This document shows, one piece after another, positions 28,960-37,443 of a DNA stretch of 64,000 nucleotides; the stretch's first letter is position 1; each line of letters opens with the position of its first letter. A program made the position numbers and the translations under genes. The stretch is from Aestuariibacter sp. GS-14 (GTDB taxonomy: Bacteria > Pseudomonadota > Gammaproteobacteria > Enterobacterales > Alteromonadaceae). The stretch covers positions 1 through 64,000 of the forward strand of contig NZ_VHIP01000015.1 of NCBI RefSeq assembly GCF_006494365.1, read 5' to 3'. The notes under the pieces were generated by a model. The model searched no databases. It was given only the letters and a program-made list of their open reading frames with translations, and was not told the DNA's origin.

Positions 28960-29211
28960 CTATTTACCGGCTTGCTGGGCTTCAAGGGCAGCGATGCGGC
29001 TTTCCATGGCTTCCAGCTTTTCGCGGGTGCGAATTAACACCTGAGTTTGAATGTCGAACTCCTCACGTGTAACTAAATCCAGTTTAGACAGTTGTGCCTG
29101 TAACACCTGCTTAATTTTTCCTTCCGCTTCTTCGGCCATGTGTTTTACGCCGGGCGGAACAGAATCGGCAATCTGACGGGCAATCTCTTCCAGTTTCTTT
29201 GGATCTAACAT
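28960..29211 (-). CDS. ubiK: Ubiquinone biosynthesis accessory factor UbiK (YqiC/BMFP family)
   Basis: 83 residues. [21 protein letters not shown] start, amphipathic helix, and a C-terminal coiled coil ([18 protein letters not shown]) are diagnostic of the BMFP family. In E. coli it helps the soluble Ubi complex. Only four bases from the ubiA stop, on the opposite strand. Confidence 0.9.
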   Translation of the reverse strand: MLDPKKLEEIARQIADSVPPGVKHMAEEAEGKIKQVLQAQLSKLDLVTREEFDIQTQVLIRTREKLEAMESRIAALEAQQAGK

Positions 29212-29384
29212 GTGGGTGTCCTGATATTGCGTTTTACGTGAAGCTCTATTCTAAAGTGATTTGCAATACAATCAACACTCGGATTATTGCGCGGGGTCGA
29301 TTACAATACCGCTCCTGCGTGTTCGCTATGCGCATCTGAGTCTGAAACTAAATTCACCGAGCCTTTTACGAGCTATTTGCGTAC

Positions 29385-31406
29385 ATGAAATTAAATCCCG
29401 CCCAAGAAACTGCTGTTACTTATGTGTCCGGCCCCTGTTTGGTGCTGGCCGGTGCGGGCAGTGGTAAAACCCGGGTGATCACCAATAAAATTGCCCACCT
29501 GGTACGCAATTGCGACATGCCAGCGCGCTACATTGCGGCGGTAACGTTTACCAATAAAGCGGCGCGGGAAATGAAAGAGCGTGTGGCACAAACGCTGGGT
29601 AAACCTGAGGCCAAAGGTCTGAAGGTGTCTACCTTTCACACTTTGGGCTTAAACATTATCAAGTCAGAAGTAAAAGCGCTGGGGTTAAAATCGGGTTTCT
29701 CGTTGTTCGACGATAAAGACACCATGGCACTGCTGAACGACCTGACCGCACATTCCATAGACGGCGATAAAGATCAGCTGAAACTCTTGCAGTCGTGCAT
29801 TTCAAACTGGAAAAACGACCTGCTCACGCCTGATGTGCTGCTAAAAAAGGCGACCAGTCAGGGTGAAAAAGAATTCGCTGGTTACTATCAGGAATACCAG
29901 AATCACTTAAAAGCGTACAACGCCTTAGATTTCGACGACCTTATTATGCTGCCCACGTTGTTGCTGAAAGCCAACGAAGCGGCACGTACCAAATGGCAGT
30001 CGCGCATTCGCTATTTGCTGGTGGATGAGTACCAGGACACCAACACCAGTCAGTATGAACTGGTAAAACTGCTGGTGGGTGAGCGCGCAAGGTTTACCGT
30101 GGTGGGCGACGATGACCAGTCTATCTACTCCTGGCGGGGCGCCAGACCACAAAACCTGAACCTGTTGCAGGAAGATTTCCCGCGCCTGAAGGTAATCAAG
30201 CTTGAGCAAAACTACCGCTCCTCCGGTCGCATTCTGCACTGCGCGAATATCCTGATCCAAAATAACCCGCATATCTTCGACAAAACCCTGTTTTCAGCAT
30301 TGGGCTACGGTGATCACCTGCGCGTACTGGTGGCAAAAAACGAAGAGCACGAAGCTGAGCGGGTGGTGGCAGAACTGCTGGCGCATAAGTTTACCAATCG
30401 CACGCAGTTCAAAGATTACGCCATCTTGTATCGGGGTAACCACCAAAGCCGGTTGTTTGAAAAGTTGCTGATGAGTAACCGTATTCCCTACAAAATCAGC
30501 GGTGGGATGTCGTTCTTTGGACGCACCGAAATTAAAGGCATCATGTCTTACCTTCGCCTGCTGGTGAATCAGGACGACGACAACGCGTTATTGCGTATTA
30601 TTAACACCCCAAGCCGGGGCGTAGGCAGGGCAACCCTGGAAAAACTGGGTAACTTTGCCAACCACCTGGGTGTGTCGATGTTCGAAGCGGCCTGTCACGA
30701 CAGTTTAAACAGCGTATTAAGCGGCAAGGGCTATCTGGCGGTACACAACTTTGCGCGCTGGATTGTTACGCTGTCGGATGAAGCTGTTCGCGGAGATACC
30801 GCCGCCACACTGCGCGGCATGATCCGCGCAATGAGTTATGAAGAATGGTTGTACGAACATAGCCCAAGCCCTAAGGCGGCAGAAATGGCCATGGCCAACG
30901 TGAGTACGTTATTTGGCTGGGTAACCGACATGCTGGAAGGCAATGAACTTGATGCGCCCATGACGTTACAGGAGGTGGTAAACCGCCTGATCCTGCGTGA
31001 CATGATGGAGCGTGGCGAAGAAGACGGTGAAGCCGATCAGGTTCAGCTGATGACCTTACACGCCTCTAAAGGTTTGGAATTCCCTATTGTGTTCCTGGTT
31101 GGCATGGAAGAGGGATTGCTGCCGCATCAGAGCAGCATTGATGAAGACAACGTAGAAGAAGAGCGCCGGTTGGCCTACGTGGGCATTACCCGAGCTCAGC
31201 GCGAACTCATTTTTACGTTGTCGAAAGAACGTCGTCAGTTCGGTGAACTGATCCAGCCCGAGCCCAGCCGCTTCCTGTATGAGCTGCCACCCGACGATCT
31301 GCAATGGGAAGATAAAAAGAAAACCGTAACAGCAGAAGAGCGCCAGCAAAAAGGGCAGGCGAGTATTGCCAATTTACGCAGTATGTTAGGGCAGTCGAAA
31401 AGTTAG
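29385..31406 (+). CDS. rep: ATP-dependent DNA helicase Rep
   Basis: 673 residues. SF1A 3'-5' helicase that helps replication forks past proteins. Walker [10 protein letters not shown], motif Ia [10 protein letters not shown], Walker [33 protein letters not shown] and the late [12 protein letters not shown] / YVGITRAQ motifs are intact. Length and motif spacing fit Rep more than UvrD. ATG at 29385. Confidence 0.96.
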   Translation: MKLNPAQETAVTYVSGPCLVLAGAGSGKTRVITNKIAHLVRNCDMPARYIAAVTFTNKAAREMKERVAQTLGKPEAKGLKVSTFHTLGLNIIKSEVKALGLKSGFSLFDDKDTMALLNDLTAHSIDGDKDQLKLLQSCISNWKNDLLTPDVLLKKATSQGEKEFAGYYQEYQNHLKAYNALDFDDLIMLPTLLLKANEAARTKWQSRIRYLLVDEYQDTNTSQYELVKLLVGERARFTVVGDDDQSIYSWRGARPQNLNLLQEDFPRLKVIKLEQNYRSSGRILHCANILIQNNPHIFDKTLFSALGYGDHLRVLVAKNEEHEAERVVAELLAHKFTNRTQFKDYAILYRGNHQSRLFEKLLMSNRIPYKISGGMSFFGRTEIKGIMSYLRLLVNQDDDNALLRIINTPSRGVGRATLEKLGNFANHLGVSMFEAACHDSLNSVLSGKGYLAVHNFARWIVTLSDEAVRGDTAATLRGMIRAMSYEEWLYEHSPSPKAAEMAMANVSTLFGWVTDMLEGNELDAPMTLQEVVNRLILRDMMERGEEDGEADQVQLMTLHASKGLEFPIVFLVGMEEGLLPHQSSIDEDNVEEERRLAYVGITRAQRELIFTLSKERRQFGELIQPEPSRFLYELPPDDLQWEDKKKTVTAEERQQKGQASIANLRSMLGQSKS

Positions 31407-31436
31407 CGTGTGCGCCGTTTAGCCTGGTTGGTGGGC

Positions 31437-34067
31437 TTATTTGGCTTCTGAGCTATGGCTTTTTGTATTTACCTGCATGCTGGGCAGCAACTGCGGTGGC
31501 TCAAGGAATCGTCCTTGTCCGTATACACACTCAATTTCTTTGAGGGCGTCCAGTTGCGAGATGGAATCTATCCCTTCTGCGATCACATCAAACTTCAAAT
31601 GGCCCGAAATTAACATAACCGACTGGATCAGTTTTACGTTGCGCAGTGAGCGTGGCAGCGACTTAATAAACCGGTGGTCTATCTTGATAAAATCGAAGGG
31701 GTACGAGAACAAATAGCTCAGTGACGCCAGTCCGCTACCAAAGTTATCCAGTACCAGCGTTACACCGGCGCGTTTGAGCTTTTTAATAGCAGGCAATATG
31801 TACTGCGAACGGCGATTCAAATCGTTTTCGTCAAACTCAAATACCAACTGCGACGGCTTCACGCCCGACTCATTAATAATGGCCAGGATCTTGTTAACCA
31901 GCGAAGCTTGCAACAAGTGGTTAATAGACACGTTAACGCCAATACGCGGCTCGCGTCCGGCGTGGGCGGTTTTCGGCCACGATGCTAATAGCTGACATGC
32001 AGTGCGAAGCTGATACATATCCAAATCGAGGATCAAACCACTGTGCTCGGCAACCTGGCGGAATTGCTCGCGCGCCACTTTGCCAATGGTGGGGTGTACC
32101 CAGCGAACATAAATTTCGTGGTAAAGCGGCTGCTGATTACGAAGATCAACAATCGGCTGTATATAGCACTCAAATTCCGAATCGCGCAGCGAACGGCGAA
32201 ATTCGTTTTCCAGCTCCAGTTCTTCCAGTAAGCGCTCGCGCATACTTTTATCGAACATCACATAACGGCCACGGCCCAGTGATTTGGCCTGATACATGGC
32301 TGCGTCGGCGTCGCGGATCACTTCGTCGGCGCTACGGTAGTAGTTTTCAAGATGTGCAATGCCAATACTCGCACCCGAATACATTTCTTTGCCGTCTAAA
32401 ATAAACGGCTCAGAAATAGACTGGATAATGCGCGCAGACACTTCCTGCACATCATTGGAATCGGCAAAGGCGTCCAGCAACAACACAAATTCATCGCCAC
32501 CTAAACGGGCCAGTAAATCGTGACCGCGAATACAGTGGGTGATGCGTTTGGACACTTCAATTAAGAATTCGTCGCCGGCATGGTGACCCAGTGTATCGTT
32601 AATGATCTTAAAGCGGTCCAGATCGATAAACAGCACTGCAAACATGTTTTCTGGATGGCGCTGCTTGTTGGCAATGGCCAGTTCAAGGCGGCTGGTAAAC
32701 ATAGCGCGGTTGGGCAAGTCGGTAAGCGCATCGTGATGGGCGTCGTGGATCAGCTTGCGCTCAATTTCTTTACGTTCTTCAATTTGCTGGCGTAACACTT
32801 CGTTGGCTTCGTTTAGCTCCTGCGTGCGGGCTTCAACGCGCTCTTCCAGCTGCTCGTTGTATGCCTGAATCGCATCTGCCCTGAATTTGCGCTCCAATGC
32901 TACCGCAATGTGGTGCGATACAAAGCGCAGTAATTCCAGATCGCGCGGCGTGTACTTGGCCGACTTACCGTAGGTTTGCACGGCAATCACACCGTAAACT
33001 TCGCCGTCGATAATCAGTGGTGAACCCAGCCAGGAGTTTGCTTGTTGCAAAATTTCCTGGGCTACCGATACATCAATTTCACCCGATTCTGTGAGCGATA
33101 AAATACGCGATGGGTCAATTAGTTCAGCCTGTCCCCGGCGAATAACGAATTCGGTAAGGCCAAGGCCCAATGCCCGGCGACCCGGCATTAACGCCTGGGT
33201 ATCGCTAAAATACGGAAAATCCAGGTACTCGCGGGTGTCATCCAGCGTGGCAATGTAACAGTTTGGTGCACTGATCAAGCGGGCCAGAATATCGTGCAGT
33301 GCCTCGTAAAACGAATCCATATCCTTGCCGGCGGTGGCCGACAATTCCGATATTTCAAACAGTGCTTGTTGCAACGACTCTACCTTTTGGCGTTCCAGAA
33401 TTTCTTCTTGTAAGTCGTCGTTGATTTGGCGTAACTGGCGTGTGCGTTCACGAATAGTGCGCTCGGTTAACTCGCGGTTTTTAACCCGGTCTACCGTGGT
33501 AACAATGTGCTGAGATACGAACAGCAATACCTCTAAATCTTCGTGGGTGTAGGCCACATTGGGATCGTAAGTTTGTACCACCATGGCACCAATCACCTGG
33601 TTACCACGTTTTAAGGGGACGCCCAGTAATTCATGTGGCGGGCTGCCAATTTCCTCAACCTGAACCTGTCGCTTGAATTCTTCTTTGTCTTCGTTGCGAT
33701 AAAAGATGTGGTTGCCGGTATTGAGTATGTAACCAGTGAAGCCGTGCTTGAGCTTTTCTGCGGGGAGTTGCTTAATTACTTGCTCGTCGAATTCGTCAAC
33801 AAAATACGCCATGTTCACGTATTCACTGTCGGCGTCGCAAAACGCAACGAAGAAATTTTCAGCTTCCATAAAGTCGCCGATAATTTCGTGAATAGCCGTA
33901 TACAGATGAGACAAATTGCTCACCGAACTGGCTAATTCAGAAATATTAAACAGTGCCTTTTGAACGCGTTCGGCACGTTTATATTTGTCGGTAAGTTGTT
34001 GAAGTTGAGGAATAAGCTCCCTTAACTCCTCTTCAGACAACTCATATTTTGACGAATCGGATGACAT
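31437..34067 (-). CDS. GAF-GAF-GGDEF-EAL cytoplasmic c-di-GMP protein, EAL partly degenerate
   Basis: 876 residues, no TM segment. Two GAF domains (about 35-200 and 235-405) linked by coiled-coil helices (LRQINDDLQEEILERQKVE), a GGDEF domain with intact GGDEF near 522-527 and an RGHD inhibitory site five residues before it, and an EAL domain. In the EAL part the signature reads EIY, DDFGTGYS is DNFGSGLA and ELTE is EFDE, while the N of NVS, the KID Lys and AEG Glu remain. The second Asp of the DD pair is Asn, so phosphodiesterase activity is doubtful. Start at the ATG 34067 (MSSDSSKYELSEEE). Convergent with rep. Confidence 0.9.
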   Translation of the reverse strand: MSSDSSKYELSEEELRELIPQLQQLTDKYKRAERVQKALFNISELASSVSNLSHLYTAIHEIIGDFMEAENFFVAFCDADSEYVNMAYFVDEFDEQVIKQLPAEKLKHGFTGYILNTGNHIFYRNEDKEEFKRQVQVEEIGSPPHELLGVPLKRGNQVIGAMVVQTYDPNVAYTHEDLEVLLFVSQHIVTTVDRVKNRELTERTIRERTRQLRQINDDLQEEILERQKVESLQQALFEISELSATAGKDMDSFYEALHDILARLISAPNCYIATLDDTREYLDFPYFSDTQALMPGRRALGLGLTEFVIRRGQAELIDPSRILSLTESGEIDVSVAQEILQQANSWLGSPLIIDGEVYGVIAVQTYGKSAKYTPRDLELLRFVSHHIAVALERKFRADAIQAYNEQLEERVEARTQELNEANEVLRQQIEERKEIERKLIHDAHHDALTDLPNRAMFTSRLELAIANKQRHPENMFAVLFIDLDRFKIINDTLGHHAGDEFLIEVSKRITHCIRGHDLLARLGGDEFVLLLDAFADSNDVQEVSARIIQSISEPFILDGKEMYSGASIGIAHLENYYRSADEVIRDADAAMYQAKSLGRGRYVMFDKSMRERLLEELELENEFRRSLRDSEFECYIQPIVDLRNQQPLYHEIYVRWVHPTIGKVAREQFRQVAEHSGLILDLDMYQLRTACQLLASWPKTAHAGREPRIGVNVSINHLLQASLVNKILAIINESGVKPSQLVFEFDENDLNRRSQYILPAIKKLKRAGVTLVLDNFGSGLASLSYLFSYPFDFIKIDHRFIKSLPRSLRNVKLIQSVMLISGHLKFDVIAEGIDSISQLDALKEIECVYGQGRFLEPPQLLPSMQVNTKSHSSEAK

Positions 34068-34124
34068 GAAATTTGCTGCCAGCGCTCCTGCACACGGTAA
34101 ACGATTAACGTACCTTATTCGCAA

Positions 34125-34151
34125 CAAAAATTCTAGCGCTTATTCAAGCGC
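34125..34151 (-). terminator. Possible terminator of cytochrome c5 gene
   Basis: Hairpin gcgctt-attc-aagcgc (34136-34151). Read on the minus strand it is followed by TAGAATTTTTG. About 85 bases after the stop codon. Confidence 0.45.
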
Positions 34152-34236
34152 CAGAATTCTAAAAATAAGGCAAATTTTTGCAGCAGTGAGAAGCGCTTAC
34201 CTGAGCGCAGAATTGGCTCAGACTGGCTAAATCAGC

Positions 34237-34629
34237 TTATACGCCTTCGGTCATGTACTCGATGGCAGCTTTGATATCATCATCGCTACACGCGCCACAG
34301 GTACCGCGAGGAGGCATTGCATTGAAGCCATTAATGGCGTGAGATAAAACGGTGTCGAAACCTTGATCAAGACGCGGTTTCCAGTCTGCTGCGTTGTGTA
34401 AGCGAGGTGCACCCAGCACACCAGAGCCATGACACGCTATGCACGCTTTTTTGTAAACATCTTCACCAGACAAAGCGCCTGCAGGAGCAGCGGCAGCCGC
34501 GCCAGCAACGTGAACAGCACCCACTGGCTTAATACGCTCTTTAATTGCGTCGTTAGACATTTGTTGCGCATTTACTGCGAAAACTGCAAAAAAAGCAGCG
34601 CCCATAGCTAACAAAGTTTTTAATTTCAC
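34237..34629 (-). CDS. Cytochrome c5-type monohaem protein
   Basis: 130 residues. Signal peptide (KLKTLLAMGAAFFAVFAVNAQ), haem site CIACH, axial Met in NAMPPRGTCGAC and a disulfide-type CGAC typical of c5. Periplasmic electron carrier. GTG at 34629 with GGAG seven bases upstream is preferred to the longer frame to 34662. An Ala-rich linker (AAAAAPAGAL) follows the signal region. Confidence 0.9.
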   Translation of the reverse strand: MKLKTLLAMGAAFFAVFAVNAQQMSNDAIKERIKPVGAVHVAGAAAAAPAGALSGEDVYKKACIACHGSGVLGAPRLHNAADWKPRLDQGFDTVLSHAINGFNAMPPRGTCGACSDDDIKAAIEYMTEGV

Positions 34630-34832
34630 TTTCGTCTCCAGGCAATACGGTCTTAAAAACATTAATCCGCATGATTATAAAGGTTAAAACGGCGGCGACA
34701 ACTGTTTGAGACTAATTGATTAGCCAAACTACAACAAAATATGTAGAAAACTGCATTTTTTAGCCGCCTCACAGGCATTTAGATCACCGCACCTGCCAAT
34801 ATTCAGGCCGTCCAATGTAAAAACAGAGCAGA

Positions 34833-36104
34833 TTAGTGTGCAAGCAATTGTGCCATGCTTTGATCCAGTGTGGCTTGCATAGCCATAGCCGCCCTGCCAA
34901 CCGCTGCATCGTTAATGCCTGGCACTTCTGACTGCACGGCTAACGTAAATTCCCGGCCGCCCTGAACCATAGGCAAACAGACATGCGCAAGCAGTACTGT
35001 TTCACCCTGTTGCCGGGTTTCACTGGGGCCTGCGCCGATTTTTTGGAATATACGCCATTTCCCCGCAGTGAGTTCATCCAGCACCACGTTAGGTTCGCGT
35101 TTATCACCTGGCGCCAGGGTAGCAGCAATTGAACGCGCCAGCATAAGCCCAATTCCCGACATCATACCGCCCACGTTGCCAGCCGCACTGTTATGGCCCG
35201 GCGCATAAAGCAGCATGGTGAGGTCGCTGTTATCAAACCCAGGTAATTGTGTGAGTGGTTCGCGTTCGCCCGACATCAAGCGCTTTAAAAACTCCGCTTC
35301 GGCCAGCGTAGACATTGGCTTGTTACCGGTTAGTCCGCAATCGTCGCAGCGATAGGATTGATAACCCGGATCGTCTGGCCCTTCCGCATAGTGTGCAACG
35401 GGGTGGGAATAGCTCAGCGACGCGGAAGTCCATAAGTCAGATTCAGGCATAAACGCCACCGGCCCATAAGCCCCACGAAATCGCACATTGGCGTTTGGCG
35501 TGTTTATCCAGCCACTATGAAACAACTGCGTTAAATAATCGCGCCCCGCCACATTGGCAAAGTACGTTGCAATGGCATTGGAATTGCCATCGGCCACGCC
35601 CGCTTCGGCATAGCTGTGTACACTGGTTACCAAATCGGCCAAATGCGCATTACCTACCAAGGTATCTGCCGCAACACCCGGTTCAAATTTGCTGAGCGCC
35701 CCTACAATGGCCATTACCTTAGACGAGCTCCAGGGCTCATACACCACACTCTGTGTATTGGCATTGGCTAAATAGCGATACCCCAGGCCTGAAGGGGTTT
35801 GCGCGTAGTCGATCACCGTAATCTTACTTTGCGAAGCCGGTACGTTAAAAAAGGCCCAGTCATGGGCAACACGATTGTGCCAACCCGCACTCATCCCAGA
35901 CTCCGCAACCGTTTTATAGTCAGCAGAATCCAGCGCCCGCACACACGAGGGTAAATAATGCGAAGTATCAGCCGGTTCGTAAGGCGCCGCACTAAACACA
36001 TCTTCATAAAACGCCAAATCACTTTGTTCATCGGCGCTACACACGTTAATTCCTACCACAAAACAGGCTAAAAACGGTGAGGCAAAACACAGTAGTTTAC
36101 GCAT
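34833..36104 (-). CDS. Secreted SxxK serine hydrolase (beta-lactamase/PBP-like fold)
   Basis: 423 residues. Signal peptide MRKLLCFASPFLACFVVG. The EPWSSSKVMAI segment gives a Ser-x-x-Lys motif, NSNAI could be the SxN motif, and FQKIGAG could replace KTG. This suggests a penicillin-recognising fold, but no close family was recognised. The Cys pair CRCDDCG-like (RCDDCG) points to a small disulfide or metal loop. The ATG at 36104 has GGGT upstream; the longer frame (to 36254) lacks support. It stands alone, between cytochrome c5 and the tRNA-Arg. Confidence 0.6.
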   Translation of the reverse strand: MRKLLCFASPFLACFVVGINVCSADEQSDLAFYEDVFSAAPYEPADTSHYLPSCVRALDSADYKTVAESGMSAGWHNRVAHDWAFFNVPASQSKITVIDYAQTPSGLGYRYLANANTQSVVYEPWSSSKVMAIVGALSKFEPGVAADTLVGNAHLADLVTSVHSYAEAGVADGNSNAIATYFANVAGRDYLTQLFHSGWINTPNANVRFRGAYGPVAFMPESDLWTSASLSYSHPVAHYAEGPDDPGYQSYRCDDCGLTGNKPMSTLAEAEFLKRLMSGEREPLTQLPGFDNSDLTMLLYAPGHNSAAGNVGGMMSGIGLMLARSIAATLAPGDKREPNVVLDELTAGKWRIFQKIGAGPSETRQQGETVLLAHVCLPMVQGGREFTLAVQSEVPGINDAAVGRAAMAMQATLDQSMAQLLAH

Positions 36105-36241
36105 AAAATACCCGGGTATTGAACGAGTTAACCAGCCTAGGGTATTCGAAAGGAATAAGCAAAACCTGTGTGCATTGACCAAAAACCAACCAACCCAACA
36201 CCCCATTTGAATTTTTACTGTAAATCTTGCAGCCGACCTCT

Positions 36242-36252
36242 TATAATGCGCC
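36242..36252 (+). promoter_or_regulatory. -10 box and GC discriminator of the tRNA-Arg transcript
   Basis: TATAAT (36242-36247) followed by GCGCC, the GC-rich discriminator typical of stringently controlled stable RNA. A weak TGTAAA lies at -35 distance. It sits about 15 bases before the duplicated tRNA 5' end and 160 bases before the complete tRNA. Confidence 0.6.
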
Positions 36253-36258
36253 ACTCAA

Positions 36259-36280
36259 TACGCACCCGTAGCTCAGCTGG
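36259..36280 (+). repeat. Duplicated 5' end of tRNA-Arg (22 bp)
   Basis: tacgcacccgtagctcagctgg is identical to 36407-36428, the start of the complete tRNA-Arg, 148 bases downstream. The sequence after it does not fold as a tRNA. Confidence 0.9.
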
Positions 36281-36400
36281 GTGAGTACCGTTCGCCTCAG
36301 GCGATTCGGGGTGACTTAACGTCACGCCGAAAGGCACGCAACGCCGCAACAGGACGTTGCGGCTGGAATGACCCACCAGGGACGGGTCAGAAACAAGTTC
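36281..36400. other. Hairpin-rich unit between tRNA fragment and tRNA-Arg
   Basis: Four successive hairpins: cgcc-tca-ggcg, ttcgg.gtgac-ttaac-gtcac.ccgaa, gccgcaac-aggac-gttgcggc, and tgaccc...gggtca. No reading frame. It would be transcribed as a leader of the tRNA and probably processed away. Confidence 0.75.
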
Positions 36401-36409
36401 ATAAAGTAC

Positions 36410-36486
36410 GCACCCGTAGCTCAGCTGGATAGAGCGTTGCCCTCCGGAGGCAAAGGTCATAGGTTCGAATCCTATCGGGTGCGCCA
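36410..36486 (+). tRNA. tRNA-Arg (anticodon CCG)
   Basis: 77 bases. Acceptor GCACCCG / CGGGTGC, D-arm GCTCAGCTGGATAGAGC, anticodon stem TTGCC-CTCCGGA-GGCAA with CCG, T-arm with GGTTCGAATCC, encoded discriminator G and CCA. Confidence 0.96.
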
Positions 36487-36496
36487 GATATAAAAG

Positions 36497-36520
36497 AACC
36501 AGCCTTGTGCTGGTTTTTTT
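36497..36520 (+). terminator. Terminator after tRNA-Arg
   Basis: Stem aaccagc / gctggtt with a cttgt loop and a run of seven T in all. Confidence 0.9.
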
Positions 36521-36629
36521 GTGTCTGCTGTATTCCGTGGATGAGAACCTAAGTTCGACAAAATTGCAGGGAGCAATTTTGAACGCGCTTTAGCGCGGCC
36601 CGAAGGGCGAGGCGCAGGACGCGCCGAGT
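36521..36629. other. Gene-free stretch with second hairpin-rich unit
   Basis: Contains caaaattgc-aggga-gcaattttg, gcgc-ttta-gcgc, a cccgaaggg stem and a gcgc-agga-cgcgc hairpin, then the duplicated tRNA 3' end. No reading frame. After 36648 up to the sigma-factor gene at 36901 I see no gene or clear signal. Confidence 0.7.
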
Positions 36630-36648
36630 AATCCTATCGGGTGCGCCA
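36630..36648 (+). repeat. Duplicated 3' end of tRNA-Arg (19 bp)
   Basis: aatcctatcgggtgcgcca is identical to 36468-36486, the T-arm/acceptor end of the complete tRNA-Arg including CCA, 162 bases downstream. It resembles an attachment-site duplication, but no integrase is nearby. Confidence 0.9.
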
Positions 36649-36900
36649 TTCTCTTTATGAGTGATGGCAATGCAAGTCAATGGAATTTCGCCAATGCACC
36701 AGAAGTGAAAATAACTGCGAACGCATAAATTCATCCGTGGCAACCCGTTATCTTCATTCAGCAATGCCGCTCACTTCTGCCTACTCAGCCCGCGCTTAAA
36801 TTACACGCTCACATAATCCGCAACGGATCCGCCAACACATTTTGTACTCGCATCAAAAGCATGAAATACTGAGCTTCTCATGGAGGTGAGGAGTAAAGCC

Positions 36901-37443
36901 TTGAGTGTAAGTAATCTTAACTATCAAACCGATACTGCTGCGGTTGAGCAGTTAACTGCCAGTCTTTACGAGCAATTAAAAAAGGTAGCCAGCACACAGC
37001 GATGGATCATTGGCACTGGTAGCGAAACATTGTGTACTACAGTGCTGGTGCATGAATCGTTTTTACGGCTTCGCGATGTACACAACTGGCAAGACGCAAA
37101 CCACTTTTTGCGCACCGCCAGCAAGGCAATGCGATTTGCCCTTATCGACTACATTCGTTCGCAAACGTCCAGTAAACGCAATGCGCTGGACTTGCAAAGC
37201 TGGGTCACAATTCTGGACGGGCAAACACCACCCGGAGACTGGTTGCTTGAGCTTGACCAAGCCATTATTGCGCTGGAAAAAGAAAACGAGCGGCTTGCCC
37301 GGGTAGTAGAATGTTTGTTCTTTGCTGGCTTAACCGAGCAGGAAACCGCCAGCTTGCTGGGCATAAATGAACGCACCGTGCGGCGCGACTGGCAAAAAGC
37401 CAGAAGCTGGTTGTGCGTAACGTTAAGCGAGCAGTTACGCTAG
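36901..37443 (+). CDS. ECF sigma factor of the kinase-linked type
   Basis: 180 residues. Sigma-2 helix (TLCTTVLVHESFLRLRD, NHFLRTASKAMRFALIDYIR) and sigma-4 helix-turn-helix (FAGLTEQETASLLGINERTVRRDWQKAR) place it in the TIGR02999-like sigma group, members of which are linked with Ser/Thr kinases instead of an anti-sigma factor. GAGGTGAGGAG precedes a TTG at 36901 at good spacing; the upstream ATG at 36880 overlaps that site and is less likely. The last four bases overlap the convergent kinase gene. No anti-sigma gene is next to it, which supports regulation by phosphorylation. Confidence 0.85.
   Translation: MSVSNLNYQTDTAAVEQLTASLYEQLKKVASTQRWIIGTGSETLCTTVLVHESFLRLRDVHNWQDANHFLRTASKAMRFALIDYIRSQTSSKRNALDLQSWVTILDGQTPPGDWLLELDQAIIALEKENERLARVVECLFFAGLTEQETASLLGINERTVRRDWQKARSWLCVTLSEQLR

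Noticed and set aside
31982-32404. Plus-strand frame inside the GAF-GGDEF-EAL gene
   Set aside because: Shadow of the GGDEF/EAL coding region; no protein features.
36410-36648. Integrative element at the tRNA-Arg (att duplication)
   Set aside because: The 162-base interval has no integrase or any gene, and none is within reach, so a classical genomic island is not supported; reported as a repeat structure instead.
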